Below the pieces are notes generated by a model. That model was not told where the DNA came from. It saw only the letters and a program-made list of their open reading frames with translations, and searched no databases. From assembly GCA_964342465.1 (NCBI GenBank), contig CAYFFQ010000014.1:1-59252 (forward strand): 59,252 bases of DNA, written 5' to 3'. Made by a program: the position numbers and the translations under genes. Shown here piece after piece: positions 18,035 to 25,519 of the stretch; position 1 is the stretch's first letter, and every line of letters begins with the position of its first letter. This DNA comes from MGIIb-Q1 sp964342465. GTDB lineage: Archaea; Thermoplasmatota; Poseidoniia; Poseidoniales; Thalassarchaeaceae.

Positions 18035-18369
18035 TCCCATTCCTCCTGAAAACCCTCGGGGAACACGTCAGCCTCGGTAGTATCGGGAACAGGTGCTGCC
18101 CGCTCATTTTCGCAGGCGGAACAATCACATCCGTTGAAATCATCCCACTTTTTCAAGTCATCCAGTTTGTACTTGATGTATTCTGTCTGAACTGAGAAAA
18201 ATTTGAATAGCAGAGTTATGAATTTGGCCAAGTCCACGGTTTCGGGTCGGCTGGAATCCCCTCTCGCATCCTTGCTCCCTGCTGTGTCGTTTTCGGACCC
18301 CATCTTTTCTTTATCTTCATCGCTCATCTTCATCACCATTTCATTCATTAATTCAAAATTGAAAGCCAC
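18031..18369 (-). CDS. Hypothetical small acidic protein with a CxCxxC motif
   Basis: Up to 112 residues. The N-terminal third is Met/acid-rich and disordered-looking (MKMSDEDKEKMGSEND). The middle LAKFITLLFKFFSVQTEYIKYKLDDLKKW is an amphipathic helix, followed by GCDCSACENE, which could bind metal. No family is recognised. It is the first gene of the overlapping unknown operon. The start is uncertain: GTG 18369 has only a weak GGTG before it, and several in-frame ATGs (18348, 18339, 18330, 18324) could be used instead. Confidence 0.55.
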   Translation of the reverse strand: MAFNFELMNEMVMKMSDEDKEKMGSENDTAGSKDARGDSSRPETVDLAKFITLLFKFFSVQTEYIKYKLDDLKKWDDFNGCDCSACENERAAPVPDTTEADVFPEGFQEEWE

Positions 18370-18425
18370 TTTTTGTTACACCTAGATGAACCTCTCTACC
18401 GCTATGACTCTATGGGGGATTGAGT

Positions 18426-18500
18426 TGGAGGGCATGCCGGGAATCGAACCCGGTCCGCAAGGTACGCAGCCAAGCAGGCTCGCCATTACAACACATACCC
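18426..18500 (-). tRNA. tRNA-like element with defective D and anticodon stems
   Basis: Read on the minus strand from 18500, a seven-base acceptor stem (GGGTATG with CATGCCC, one G-T pair) closes the element. A perfect T arm (CCGGG TTCGATT CCCGG), discriminator T and an encoded CCA follow. The position-aligned anticodon would be GCG (Arg), but the anticodon stem GCTTGG/CCTTGC has two central T-T mismatches, the D stem has two mismatches and base 37 is T instead of a purine. It is either a decayed tRNA or an unusual tRNA-like RNA. It lies between an unknown operon and a repeat array, a place where a tRNA end could serve as an integration site. Confidence 0.5.
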
Positions 18501-19078
18501 GATTGAGAGAATTCGCTATTGTCAGCGAAATCAGATGGTTTGGGGCATATCCGTTCAGGTCAACGGTGCATCGATGGACAGCGATTACAATCCCACCTTT
18601 TGTCATAGGTGATTGAATTCATTATTCCGCCCCAGTGACAATGACAACAATGTCACCCTTTATAATACATTCAAATGCCGATTATCTTTTGAAAGTCAAT
18701 ACATTTTCAATTCCATCATGGACTTGTGGTCATGGTCGGCATTCACCGGCCACCTCTCCCTATCCCCGACGATGCCGTTCATCCACCTTCCCCCGCATCC
18801 TTAAACCGAGCTTCCAAGAGGTGACGACGGCTCTGCGAGGCGGGCGGGGGTTGAAAAGGGACGGAACTCTCGGCGGTGCAAGTGAGACAAGACGACAAGC
18901 ACGACAACAACAATCTGGTGAATGAAGATTCAACAAAGAGGAGAAGTGAGAGAAGCCGCCTCAACATCGGCGCTTCAAGCCGTAGCCGATGCGGCAGAAC
19001 CACATCATCCCTCCCACCCACACAGGCGAAGAAAGAGAATGGTGGCTGAACCATGAGAAGAGGTTGGAATCAACTCAT
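18501..19078. other. Non-coding spacer upstream of array B
   Basis: No convincing gene is seen. The first part (to about 18720) is AT-rich and could hold the promoter of the minus-strand tRNA-like element. The rest is GA-rich with only short, unconserved ORFs. No recognisable RNA gene or terminator was found. Confidence 0.5.
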
Positions 19079-19217
19079 CCACACATGTCAGGAAAGGGGT
19101 ATGGCTCGGTGTACCTCTCAGCGGCCTCAGCACTCACCCACACACGTCAGGAAAGGGGTATGGCTCGGTGTACTTCTCGGCGGCCTCAGCACTCACCCAT
19201 GCATGTCAGGAAAGAGG
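19079..19217. repeat. Tandem array B, 59-bp unit, about 2.3 copies
   Basis: The landmark GTCAGGAAAG starts at 19087, 19146 and 19205, exactly 59 bp apart. Copies differ at a few positions and the third is cut short. Unlike most other arrays it is not on a gene 3' end: it lies about 100 bp upstream of the TPD nuclease start. It may mark the end of a gene that has been lost. Confidence 0.9.
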
Positions 19218-19318
19218 GGATTTACTCCACACACAGGTATGAGCGGAAGGGGGGTCAATAACTGAATCCAGCAGAACGGGCGCGAGAAGCGAACGCAAGG
19301 GCGAAGAACCGTTTCAAG

Positions 19319-20221
19319 ATGGACCCGCAACCACTCGGGTTCAAGGAGTTCGATGGGGCTGGGCCATCCCTTCAGGAACTCGATTGGCCGACCTCTCCGG
19401 TCAGGGGAAATATCGAGAGAAGGGCGCAGGACCTAGTGATGATTCCAGGGGAATGGGGATTTCTCGGCGATGAGGAGGTCGAACTGATTTCTAGGAGAAT
19501 ATCTCGTTTCGGGTTGAACCTAGAACAGGGTCTCTCCCTGCGCAAGGCACTGATGCAGGAGAAGGCGGTTTATGGCCACGGAAGAATGATGGCGAGAGGC
19601 GACCAATTCCGCCGACAGTATAACGGTGGTGCGACTGTTCTTGACCTTTCCAAGCGATTCAATCACCCACCCGTGGCGATTTTCAGAGCGATTCTCACAG
19701 CCCGCGGGTGGTCAAAACAGAGGATAAAAGAATCTCTTCGCAACCCGACCAAGCGGCTCTCCGAGAGAGACCAGCGTGAGTTCGCGATAGCCGAGGAGAA
19801 GGACCGCGTGACCAATGTGGACCAGGGTGAGACAGCGGTGCTGGCTGACCTGTTCGAAGTCGTAGTGGGCAATTTTCTCGACGGCTTGGGTATCCAGTAT
19901 CGCCGGCAGAATGAACTTTGGAAAGAGCAGGAGAAGGAGCACGGACGACCCATCAACACCCCAGATTTCCTCATCATGGATGACCTGCGAATCAATGGAC
20001 AGCCGGTTGCGTGGATTGATGCCAAGAATTTCTACGGAGCCAATGTCTCGTTCGCCAAGAAGAAGACGCGGAAACAGATGAACCGCTACATCGATGAATG
20101 GGGTTCGGGGGCTATCGTCTACCGACACGGTTTCTGTGACGGACTGCAGATTCCCGGTGTTCTGATGCTAGACCACACCCCACTAGACCTTTCGGTGATG
20201 GACCGAGAGAGAGGAGAATGA
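19319..20221 (+). CDS. CDIN1/C15orf41-like TPD-motif nuclease
   Basis: 300 residues. The C-terminal half carries the TPD-family signature: TPDFLIMDDLRI with TPD at 214-216 and, after a short gap, VAWIDAKNFYG (232-236 WIDAK). This reads as the D-x(n)-D/E-x-K core of a PD-(D/E)XK nuclease. The N-terminal half has two helical DNA-binding-like segments, one being RRQYNGGATVLDLSKRFNHPPVAIFRAIL, matching the helix-turn-helix region of the animal protein CDIN1. The metazoan homologue is linked to congenital dyserythropoietic anaemia; the archaeal role is unknown. The last residues (VMDRERGE) and the stop are repeated in array C. No strong Shine-Dalgarno precedes ATG 19319. The neighbour facing it is pantoate kinase. 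Confidence 0.72.
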   Translation: MDPQPLGFKEFDGAGPSLQELDWPTSPVRGNIERRAQDLVMIPGEWGFLGDEEVELISRRISRFGLNLEQGLSLRKALMQEKAVYGHGRMMARGDQFRRQYNGGATVLDLSKRFNHPPVAIFRAILTARGWSKQRIKESLRNPTKRLSERDQREFAIAEEKDRVTNVDQGETAVLADLFEVVVGNFLDGLGIQYRRQNELWKEQEKEHGRPINTPDFLIMDDLRINGQPVAWIDAKNFYGANVSFAKKKTRKQMNRYIDEWGSGAIVYRHGFCDGLQIPGVLMLDHTPLDLSVMDRERGE

Positions 20222-20361
20222 AGGGATATTCGGTCAATGCTTCCCCGCCACCTTCCACCTCTTGGTGATGGGCCGAGAGAGAGGAGAATGAAGGGATATT
20301 CGGTCAATGCTTCCCCGACACCTTCCACCTCTTTGTGATGGACCGAGAGAGAGGAGAATGA
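20194..20361. repeat. Tandem array C, 70-bp unit, about 2.4 copies, spans the TPD gene stop
   Basis: GTGATGG starts at 20195, 20265 and 20335, exactly 70 bp apart. The first copy encodes the final residues of the nuclease and its TGA, and each later copy repeats that stop. The array ends 18 bp before the stop of the convergent pantoate kinase gene. Confidence 0.95.
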
Positions 20362-20378
20362 GAGAAAAATTCCCGACC

Positions 20379-21362
20379 TTACTTCAGTGGAGATTCTGAG
20401 AGGCGGGCGAGGCTTGTTTTCAGGCCGTGTTCTCTGAGGAGTATTGAGGCCGCCTCCAAATCGGAATTGGTGGGCGGTTCTGCAAGACTCTTCGGCAGGA
20501 TGACGATACTCTCTCCTAGCATGCAGAGGTGGGCTGAGGCGTCGACTCCCAGTTGCTCGATTGCAGATTCAGCGAAGAAGAGCAATTCGGCTCTGCCGGC
20601 ATCGGCAGTGAGTTGCGACTCGGAGGCGAATGATGTCGATGCCTTGAGAATGTCTGGCCACTGAGAGGGGTTCCAAGTCTGTTTGAGAAAGGGGGATATC
20701 TCCTCTTCACCACTCGCTGAAATCAATTGTTTCCAATTCGCATCATCAATGTATGATGAGGTGTGGCGAGTGGTGCTGTCTCGCCAAGCAACGAGCATCT
20801 CAAGCGGTTGGAACCAACCCTCAACCACTCCCTTTCCACCGAGTCCATCGCCGCAGGGTGGGCATCCCGGTTGGCGGCGTATGGCCACTCCGCCGGAGTG
20901 GAGAGCAGCGACATCGCCCAAACCGCCCGACAGCCTTCTCTCGACTAGATGGGCGACATGGAAGGTGATGGGTCGGGCGATTTGGTCATCTATCGACAAT
21001 GCTCTCTGCATAGCCTGTGCGGTGGAGAGGGCTGCAGCGGCTGAAAGGCCGAATCCCTGTTGTTGGGGAAGGGTGGATGACTGCCTGACCGACCATTCGT
21101 AGGAGAGCACTTCGGGGTGGAACTCCGAAAGGATGGAGACCACCGCCTCAAAAAGAGGTGATTTCTCCTCAGCCTTCATCAGCTGCGATGGTGATGATAT
21201 CGCTGTACCGAAGACCTCGGTCTCGCTGGCGCGCCCCTCTCCATCTATGCACAGCCCGATGCCGCGGCTGCCTTGGTAGAGGGGGTCTTCCGCTCCGTCA
21301 TGAATGCTGAACAGCAGAGTGATATGGCCCGAAGCAGATGCTTTGCCACTGACAGGAGCCAT
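20379..21362 (-). CDS. Pantoate kinase (GHMP family, archaeal CoA pathway)
   Basis: About 327 residues. It phosphorylates pantoate to 4-phosphopantoate, the archaeal route to coenzyme A. It shows the GHMP pattern typical of this subgroup: GHITLLFSIHD near the start, GSRGIGLCIDGEG, the ATP-binding QGFGLSAAAALSTAQAM loop, and RRLSGGLGDVAALHSGGVAIR with the conserved GGLGD. The frame is open to a TTG at 21383; I chose ATG 21362 because conserved sequence begins right after it. No Shine-Dalgarno is seen. It follows the Rpo3 gene by about 40 bp and is likely the last gene of the ribosomal operon. The partner phosphopantothenate synthetase is not in this window. Confidence 0.86.
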   Translation of the reverse strand: MAPVSGKASASGHITLLFSIHDGAEDPLYQGSRGIGLCIDGEGRASETEVFGTAISSPSQLMKAEEKSPLFEAVVSILSEFHPEVLSYEWSVRQSSTLPQQQGFGLSAAAALSTAQAMQRALSIDDQIARPITFHVAHLVERRLSGGLGDVAALHSGGVAIRRQPGCPPCGDGLGGKGVVEGWFQPLEMLVAWRDSTTRHTSSYIDDANWKQLISASGEEEISPFLKQTWNPSQWPDILKASTSFASESQLTADAGRAELLFFAESAIEQLGVDASAHLCMLGESIVILPKSLAEPPTNSDLEAASILLREHGLKTSLARLSESPLK

Positions 21363-21402
21363 TCGATTACCCAAACATGGCAAGGGGTTTTGTTGTATCG
21401 TC

Positions 21403-22296
21403 TCAGAGTGCTTCAGCCAACTCAGCCGATAGGGATGTAAACCTCTCTTCCAATTCTGAACAGGCTACTTGGAGGCATGTGCGAGCCGACATCGAGCCGT
21501 CGGTTTCGAACTTGAAGATGTATTCTCCTTCGATGTCCTCAAGGGTTATCGCATCATTGAAGGTCGACTCGAGAACGGTACCGGGGCCAACATGGTTGAG
21601 GTCATTGCGGAGAAGGTCGACCTTGTCGATGTCGGTGATGATACCATCCTTGTCAAAGTCCTTCGCCTTGATGTTCAAATCGAGGTCGAAGAGCATCTTG
21701 GAGCGGGATTTGACATTCATCACCCCTCGCTGGCGGGAGCGGAAGGTGACGCCGGAGACCGGTGAGAACTTGGCGTGGTCCCTCCCCCTGCCCATGATTG
21801 CGTAGAAATAGGCGTGCAGGACTTGTCCGGCGTAGAGTTTCGTGAGTGGAATCGATGCATAGGCGGCCGGAATATCGAGCCTTCTGTCACCAATGACCTG
21901 CATCTCACCGGCTGAAACCACCTTGCCCTCTTCACTGCCGGTGGCGGAGATGGCGTAGATTATCTGGCAGGATGGACACCCCTTGCTGTCAACCGCCATC
22001 TCAACGCACTCGGGACACTCGTTCTGGAAATGAAAGTCGTTGTGGAAGGTGGGAATCGGCAGCATACCGAAGCGGTGAGCCAACTGCTCCTCGGGAATTG
22101 CGTAGTTGGACTCGTACAACTCCCCTGTCGCCTCATCCTTGAATATCCCCAGTTCGATGCGCATCTGGTCGATGGCGAATTTCGGAACGTCAGCGATCAT
22201 CGTTCGCCGCAGAGCATTGAGAAATGCACGGTCGCTTTTCGATACGAGAATCCGCATCGAAGTATCAGTCTCGGATAGTACCTTCAGTTCTGCCAT
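21403..22296 (-). CDS. rpo3: DNA-directed RNA polymerase subunit Rpo3 (RpoD, subunit D)
   Basis: 297 residues, the archaeal counterpart of bacterial alpha and eukaryotic RPB3, forming the assembly platform with Rpo11. The N-terminal dimerisation motif FLNALRRTMIADVPKFAIDQ is clear. The inserted middle domain has two CxxC pairs (CPEC and CPSC, about residues 94-111), suggesting a metal site; in other archaea this domain may hold Fe-S clusters or none. The C-terminal part (EGEYIFKFETDGSMSARTCL) completes the second half of the dimerisation domain. AGGAG lies about ten bases before the ATG. Gene order S13-S4-S11-Rpo3 is the standard archaeal one. Confidence 0.95.
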   Translation of the reverse strand: MAELKVLSETDTSMRILVSKSDRAFLNALRRTMIADVPKFAIDQMRIELGIFKDEATGELYESNYAIPEEQLAHRFGMLPIPTFHNDFHFQNECPECVEMAVDSKGCPSCQIIYAISATGSEEGKVVSAGEMQVIGDRRLDIPAAYASIPLTKLYAGQVLHAYFYAIMGRGRDHAKFSPVSGVTFRSRQRGVMNVKSRSKMLFDLDLNIKAKDFDKDGIITDIDKVDLLRNDLNHVGPGTVLESTFNDAITLEDIEGEYIFKFETDGSMSARTCLQVACSELEERFTSLSAELAEAL

Positions 22297-22313
22297 GTTG
22301 ATTCAACTCCTGT

Positions 22314-22697
22314 TCAGACTCTTCGGCCTCTGCGTCCACCCTTCTTCTTGGTGCCGTCGTGCGGGCGAGGGGTGCAATCTTCGATTCGCTGGACTTGGAT
22401 GCCGGCGCGGGTGAGGCTTCTGACCGCCTGCTGAGCACCGGGTCCGGTGTTCGGACTCTTGTTTCCACCCTGGCCGCGGTACTTGACCACTGCTTGTGTG
22501 AATCCCTTCTCCTGAATCGCTTCGGCGATGCGCTCCGCAGCGCGGATTGCGGCGAACTGGCTGCCTTTGTCGCTCCCCTTCTTGGTGACCTGTCCACCCG
22601 TACACTTGGCGATGGTCTCGGCTCCGGTCTGGTCGGTGGCGGTCATCAGGATGTTGTTGTAGGAGGAGTAGATGTTGATGATACACTTGCGGGACAT
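22314..22697 (-). CDS. rps11: 30S ribosomal protein uS11
   Basis: 127 residues. Typical uS11 sequence: INIYSSYNNILMTATDQTGAE, GGQVTKKGSDKGSQFAAIRAAERIA, VVKYRGQGGNKSPNTGPGAQQAVRSL and the basic tail DGTKKKGGRRGRRV, which reaches into the 16S rRNA platform. The ATG shares a base with the TGA of the S4 gene (TGATG), so translation is coupled. An in-frame GTG one codon upstream is less likely. Confidence 0.97.
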   Translation of the reverse strand: MSRKCIINIYSSYNNILMTATDQTGAETIAKCTGGQVTKKGSDKGSQFAAIRAAERIAEAIQEKGFTQAVVKYRGQGGNKSPNTGPGAQQAVRSLTRAGIQVQRIEDCTPRPHDGTKKKGGRRGRRV

Positions 22698-23365
22698 CAC
22701 GCCTCACCCCCCTCGCTGTCTGCCGCGCTCGGGGCAGATTCTACCGCCTCTGCTATCTCTGCTATCTCGGCTGCACTCGGGCCGGCTGCCTCTGGCGCCT
22801 CTGATGTATCCCCTTGGAAGTCGGCGCTCTCACGAATCGCTGCTATCTCCATGCGGAGAGGGTGGTTGTCCGCAGACATCGGTGAGGCGGGGTTGTAGCG
22901 CAGTTGGCTCTCCTCCTCGCGGGTCAGGACATAACCGGGAACGGTCATCACCTGGTCGCCGATGGCTATGTGACCGTGGATGAGCAGTTGTCGCGCCTGC
23001 TTGGCACTTGCTGCGAGTCCCTTGTAGTAGACTTGAGATTGCAGTCTGCGGGCGAGCACGTGTTCGACCTCCAACTTCAGGATGTCGTCGAGTGTGTTTC
23101 CTTCATTCAACAGTCCTTTCCTCACCAGTGAGTTGAGTAGGTCACTCTTCTCTCTCGAGGTGTGGTCGATGCCGGAGTCGGCGGTTCCGATGAGGCGCAT
23201 GGCGTTGGAACGCCACCGGCGCAGTTTACTGGTCGCCTTCCAGATTTCCCTGTGGTTTCTCAGACCATAGTTGTAGATGAGGTCACGCTCGGCCTCGATT
23301 CGCTCCGCCTGCCACGGGTGCTTCGGGCCCTGCCAAACTTTCCGGCTGAATTTAGGATGTCCCAT
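22697..23365 (-). CDS. rps4: 30S ribosomal protein uS4
   Basis: 222 residues. The archaeal uS4 start (GHPKFSRKVWQGPKHPW) and the S4 RNA-binding domain (LARRLQSQVYYKGLAASAKQARQLLIHGHIAIGDQVMTVPGYVL) are clear. It binds 16S rRNA early in 30S assembly. After about residue 175 there is an extra acidic, Ala/Glu-rich tail (EIAEIAEAVESAPSAAD) beyond the usual archaeal end, probably disordered. It lies 10 bp after S13 and overlaps the S11 start. Confidence 0.97.
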   Translation of the reverse strand: MGHPKFSRKVWQGPKHPWQAERIEAERDLIYNYGLRNHREIWKATSKLRRWRSNAMRLIGTADSGIDHTSREKSDLLNSLVRKGLLNEGNTLDDILKLEVEHVLARRLQSQVYYKGLAASAKQARQLLIHGHIAIGDQVMTVPGYVLTREEESQLRYNPASPMSADNHPLRMEIAAIRESADFQGDTSEAPEAAGPSAAEIAEIAEAVESAPSAADSEGGEA

Positions 23366-23375
23366 GTATCACACC

Positions 23376-23843
23376 TCACTTCTTCCTCTGAACCCCGAGA
23401 GTGAGTCCACTTCTGTTGTTCGAACGGGTTCTCTGGCCACGCACACGGTTTCCCGAAGCGTGGCGAATGCCGCGATAACTCTTGATGGCACGGTGCCTAT
23501 CGATGTCTTCCTTCTGAACCATGCTGACATCCTGCGAGAAGAGGTGCAGTTCATCACCGCTGTGTACATCTCTCTGCCGATTCAACATCCACAGAGGCAC
23601 CTTGGTCATATATCCCTCGATGGATTCAACCAGTCGCTCAACTTCTTCATCACTCAGATGCCCTCCGAGTTTCTTCGCATCGAGGTCTGCTATCTTACAC
23701 AATGCAGTAGCGGTTCTCTGACCGACCCCTGAAACAGAAGTCAGACCCTGACCTAAGGGTTTGGTACCATCGACATCAGCCATGGCGACTCTCAAGATGA
23801 ACTTGAAATCGTCGCCGAATTCCTGCGTTTCTTCTTTTCTCAT
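23376..23843 (-). CDS. rps13: 30S ribosomal protein uS13
   Basis: 155 residues. It has the uS13 helix-hairpin-helix region GVGQRTATALCKIADLDAKKLGGHLSDEEVERL, the RDVHSGDELHLF segment and the basic end IRHASGNRVRGQRTRSNNRSG, which contacts tRNA and the 16S head. The frame extends to GTG 23864; ATG 23843 is preferred because GGGGGA lies before it and MRKEETQEF begins the archaeal domain. It is the first gene of the S13-S4-S11-Rpo3 operon, with a TATA-like box at 23911-23920. Confidence 0.96.
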   Translation of the reverse strand: MRKEETQEFGDDFKFILRVAMADVDGTKPLGQGLTSVSGVGQRTATALCKIADLDAKKLGGHLSDEEVERLVESIEGYMTKVPLWMLNRQRDVHSGDELHLFSQDVSMVQKEDIDRHRAIKSYRGIRHASGNRVRGQRTRSNNRSGLTLGVQRKK

Positions 23844-23910
23844 TATCGGTTCCCCCGAGTTCACCGCTGAACGGTGGCCACTTTGTAGCGGCTTCGCGAC
23901 CTACCCCCCC

Positions 23911-23920
23911 TATATAACTA
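23911..23920 (-). promoter_or_regulatory. TATA box of the ribosomal protein operon
   Basis: On the minus strand the site reads TAGTTATATA, followed by a G-run. It lies about 68 nt before the uS13 start, which would give a leader of some 40 nt. It is the clearest archaeal TATA element in the window. Confidence 0.6.
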
Positions 23921-24088
23921 AGACGATTTTTTCGCTATTACCCATCCTCTTAATCATCTCACTTTCTGGAATAATTTGAAAGGTTCCAGCCATTTTTTCG
24001 GTTGACATGCAGGCAGGGTGTCACTGTCGTAGTCGTAGGAGTCAAGGTCGCCATCCGCATCAACCCCTATGTGTCATCAACGAGGGCA

Positions 24089-25372
24089 TCACTGTTGTCG
24101 GCAGACGAACCAATGTCTCGTGCCATCCACCACGACATCAGCGATGAATCCAGGTTTTCCTCTCGGAAAATCGGCAAGTCCTTGGTCCAACGCACGCTGA
24201 ATCTCAGGTTGGTCTTTCGGGTCCACCGTACACCTCAGGGTGAGGCGAGAGAGATAGGCTGAGTTGGCACTGACGAGTATGGGTGAAATGTTCTCCGTCG
24301 TAGGTTCCACTTTGAGACGACTGGTCACTTCACCACTGGCTGCGACGAAGGCTCTTACCAGACTTCGCGACATGTCTGGGGGGGCCGAAGAGAGTAGCAT
24401 CGGCCGCCTTCCATCAATTCTCACCCATGTTCTTTTCGCTTCGGGTGGGAGTGCTTCCCGCACCCACTGACCCTGTAATCCCGATGAGAGAAGTGCTGAG
24501 TCGACTATGGTCAGCCATTCGGATGGCTGAGGTATCACTCTCTCATCTCTTTTTGCCTCGGAACGCGGCCCGGCAAAACTGACCACCGTTCCATCAGGCA
24601 GCAGTCTGAGCATCCGCGCCGGAGTGCCCTGGTCGGCAGCAGCGCCGAACCAGATGGTTAGTCTGTCTATCCTCCCTCGGCCGGTCGAAACCCATTCCCA
24701 AGTAATTGGCGCTCCGGGCCAGCGTCTGTGGAGAAGTCCCTCAACCTCTGACTGTTGAGTGGGTAGAAGCCGTGGGGAGAGGTCGATGATGATGGCCGGT
24801 CCGCGACTGGTGGATACGAGGTATGGCGCCCAGACCTCAAGGAGGTCTGAGAGTGGAGGTTCCATCTCATCGATGGAGTGCCGTTGAGCATCACTTGGCC
24901 GGGCTGGGTCTACATGCAGGGCGGCAATGCTCGCCCCTCTCAGACCGATTCTGTCCATCGCCGTATCGGCGGCAAGCCCATCTCCTATCAGAACGCGTGT
25001 CTGCTCACTCCATCGGCCGGGGGAATCCGAGGAGATGAGGCGGCCGTTGGCCGCTGAGAGGATTGCCGCATCGGAGTCCAACTCGATTCCGATTCCAGCC
25101 CTGTCCAACGCCGCACAGTAGGCGAACAACTGAGAGCCTGAACCACAGGCTGGGTCGAGAATGACCCCCTCGCCCAACCTCTGTTCCGCCAACTGCTCGG
25201 CCCGCGTCAGACAGACCGGCCAAGGCGTGGATAGCCTCTTCATCCGCTCTGTCACGAATAGGGAGGGGTGGTCGCCGCCGCCGCCATCTCCACTGTCGAC
25301 ATCCCTCGGAGAGATGACTTCGGCGTAGTCGACAACAGCGTCAGTCAGTTGCAGCGACGTGTGTCGAGCCAT
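24089..25372 (-). CDS. Class I SAM-dependent methyltransferase, THUMP-like domain type
   Basis: About 427 residues. A Rossmann-type SAM site is visible: VILDPACGSGSQLFAYCAAL (motif I), GIGIELDSDAAIL (the acidic end of strand 2), then LIGDGLAADT. Downstream, ALHVDPARPSDAQR carries the DPAR motif found in the methyltransferase family with a THUMP-like C-terminal domain, and the C-terminal 150 residues fit that domain. RNA is the likely substrate by family analogy, but the target is not known. Upstream in-frame sequence to 25489 looks non-coding, so I start at MARHTSLQL. The 5' end faces the FKBP gene end on the same strand. Confidence 0.7.
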   Translation of the reverse strand: MARHTSLQLTDAVVDYAEVISPRDVDSGDGGGGDHPSLFVTERMKRLSTPWPVCLTRAEQLAEQRLGEGVILDPACGSGSQLFAYCAALDRAGIGIELDSDAAILSAANGRLISSDSPGRWSEQTRVLIGDGLAADTAMDRIGLRGASIAALHVDPARPSDAQRHSIDEMEPPLSDLLEVWAPYLVSTSRGPAIIIDLSPRLLPTQQSEVEGLLHRRWPGAPITWEWVSTGRGRIDRLTIWFGAAADQGTPARMLRLLPDGTVVSFAGPRSEAKRDERVIPQPSEWLTIVDSALLSSGLQGQWVREALPPEAKRTWVRIDGRRPMLLSSAPPDMSRSLVRAFVAASGEVTSRLKVEPTTENISPILVSANSAYLSRLTLRCTVDPKDQPEIQRALDQGLADFPRGKPGFIADVVVDGTRHWFVCRQQ

Positions 25373-25519
25373 TGCGCACCACTGCTTAGGACGGCTGCCG
25401 CCGTTATTCCCCTTTCGGCCAACAAACCCGCAAGAACGGAGGGGTCTGTGCGGTTGGGTCAGCCAACGAGAGGTGGTTGAGCAGAACATCTCGCCTAGGT
25501 GATGCGAGGCTGTTGGAGT

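Noticed and set aside
18989..19265. Short ORFs across array B
   Set aside because: Composed of the 59-bp repeat read in different frames, with no supporting start signal.
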